In this document: in pieces, positions 63,907-64,000 of the stretch
Numbering within the stretch: the first letter of the stretch is position 1
Layout of the letters: each line of letters starts with the position of its first letter
Source: Aureivirga sp. CE67
GTDB taxonomy: Bacteria > Bacteroidota > Bacteroidia > Flavobacteriales > Flavobacteriaceae
Length of the DNA: 64,000 nucleotides
Direction: 5' to 3'
Assembly (NCBI RefSeq): GCF_015767245.1
Contig: NZ_JADOTV010000002.1
Coordinates: 1 to 64,000 of the forward strand
Notes under the pieces: model-generated
Seen by the model: the letters and a program-made list of their open reading frames with translations, nothing else
The model's database searches: none
Told to the model about the DNA's origin: nothing
Made by a program: the position numbers and the translations under genes

Positions 63907-64000
63907 ATGCAACAACCAAAAATCCACTTCGAGAATATTTTATTTTTAGATATTGAAACTGTTCCAGAAACAGAAACATTTGATGAGCTTTCAGATATTA
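63907..64000 (+). CDS. 3'-5' exonuclease (partial, 5' end only)
   Basis: An open frame begins at the ATG at 63907 and runs off the window after 31 codons. It starts MQQPKIHFENILFLDIETVP: FLDIETVPE is the exo I motif (Asp-Glu) of DEDDy-type exonucleases of the PolB-like family common in Flavobacteriia. The rest of the gene lies outside the window, so the family is inferred from this motif. Confidence 0.75.
   Translation, partial: MQQPKIHFENILFLDIETVPETETFDELSDI

Overview
This 64 kb window is chromosomal DNA from a low-GC member of the Bacteroidota, class Flavobacteriia. Evidence for this: gliding/type IX secretion proteins (GldH, and an SprE/PorW-like TPR lipoprotein), families largely confined to Bacteroidota (IPExxxVDY, DUF4837, DUF5687, a Flavobacteriia-type SH3/Cys-rich protein), F0F1 ATP synthase genes in the order B-E-F-H-A-G without atpD/atpC, near absence of Shine-Dalgarno sequences, and many promoters of the Bacteroidota form TTG-N17-23-TAnnTTTG. 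No phage, insertion sequence, CRISPR array or tRNA was found; the region is mostly core genome.

Layout. 1-0.4 kb: the 3' end of a 23S rRNA, a 5S rRNA and a run of four hairpins. 1-6.6 kb: hflX, metG, an LD-carboxypeptidase, a Cys-rich SH3 protein and a YraN protein. 6.9-16 kb: gdhA, an NTF2-like protein plus YceI, an ApbE flavin transferase, a coiled-coil membrane protein, comF and envelope proteins. 15.9-25.9 kb: a BNR-repeat protein, sufS, three tandem NTF2/SnoaL-like paralogues, tadA, dxs and a DUF4837 lipoprotein. 26-31 kb: prs plus a metallophosphatase, ansA, and IPExxxVDY-pyk. 31-37 kb: a LytTR/7TM histidine kinase pair, pbpC and DUF2490. 37-40 kb: a TPP-riboswitch-controlled TonB receptor. 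40-45 kb: an ABC ATPase with a DUF5687 permease, nicotinamide phosphoribosyltransferase and a PD40 protein. 45-54 kb: ricT-gldH-pbp1A, scoAB, exoIII, and OmpA plus a LysM lytic transglycosylase. 54-63 kb: the SprE/PorW-like gene, bactofilin and the ATP synthase cluster. The window ends in a secreted protein of unknown function and the first codons of a 3'-5' exonuclease.

The genes mainly serve cell-envelope building and gliding (PBP1A, PBP1C, LD-carboxypeptidase, lytic transglycosylase, OmpA, GldH, SprE/PorW, bactofilin), energy metabolism (ATP synthase, pyruvate kinase, GDH, CoA transferase) and cofactor supply (SufS, DXS, nicotinamide salvage, thiamine-compound uptake).

The most interesting signal is regulatory. 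The prs-phosphatase operon (26 kb) and the nicotinamide phosphoribosyltransferase gene (42 kb) are 16 kb apart but share a palindromic operator, GCGT-N7-ACGC followed by AAAATAAAA. In both it sits at the same place on the -7 promoter element, and the second gene has an extra upstream copy 52 bp away. This looks like a co-repressed NAD-salvage regulon. Other points worth checking: two genes (hflX, dxs) whose -7 element abuts the start codon, implying leaderless mRNAs; two copies of a structured element resembling Flavo-1 RNA with a compensatory base change; a terminator present twice as exact reverse complements 22 kb apart; and a 17-residue hydrophobic small ORF with its own promoter element.
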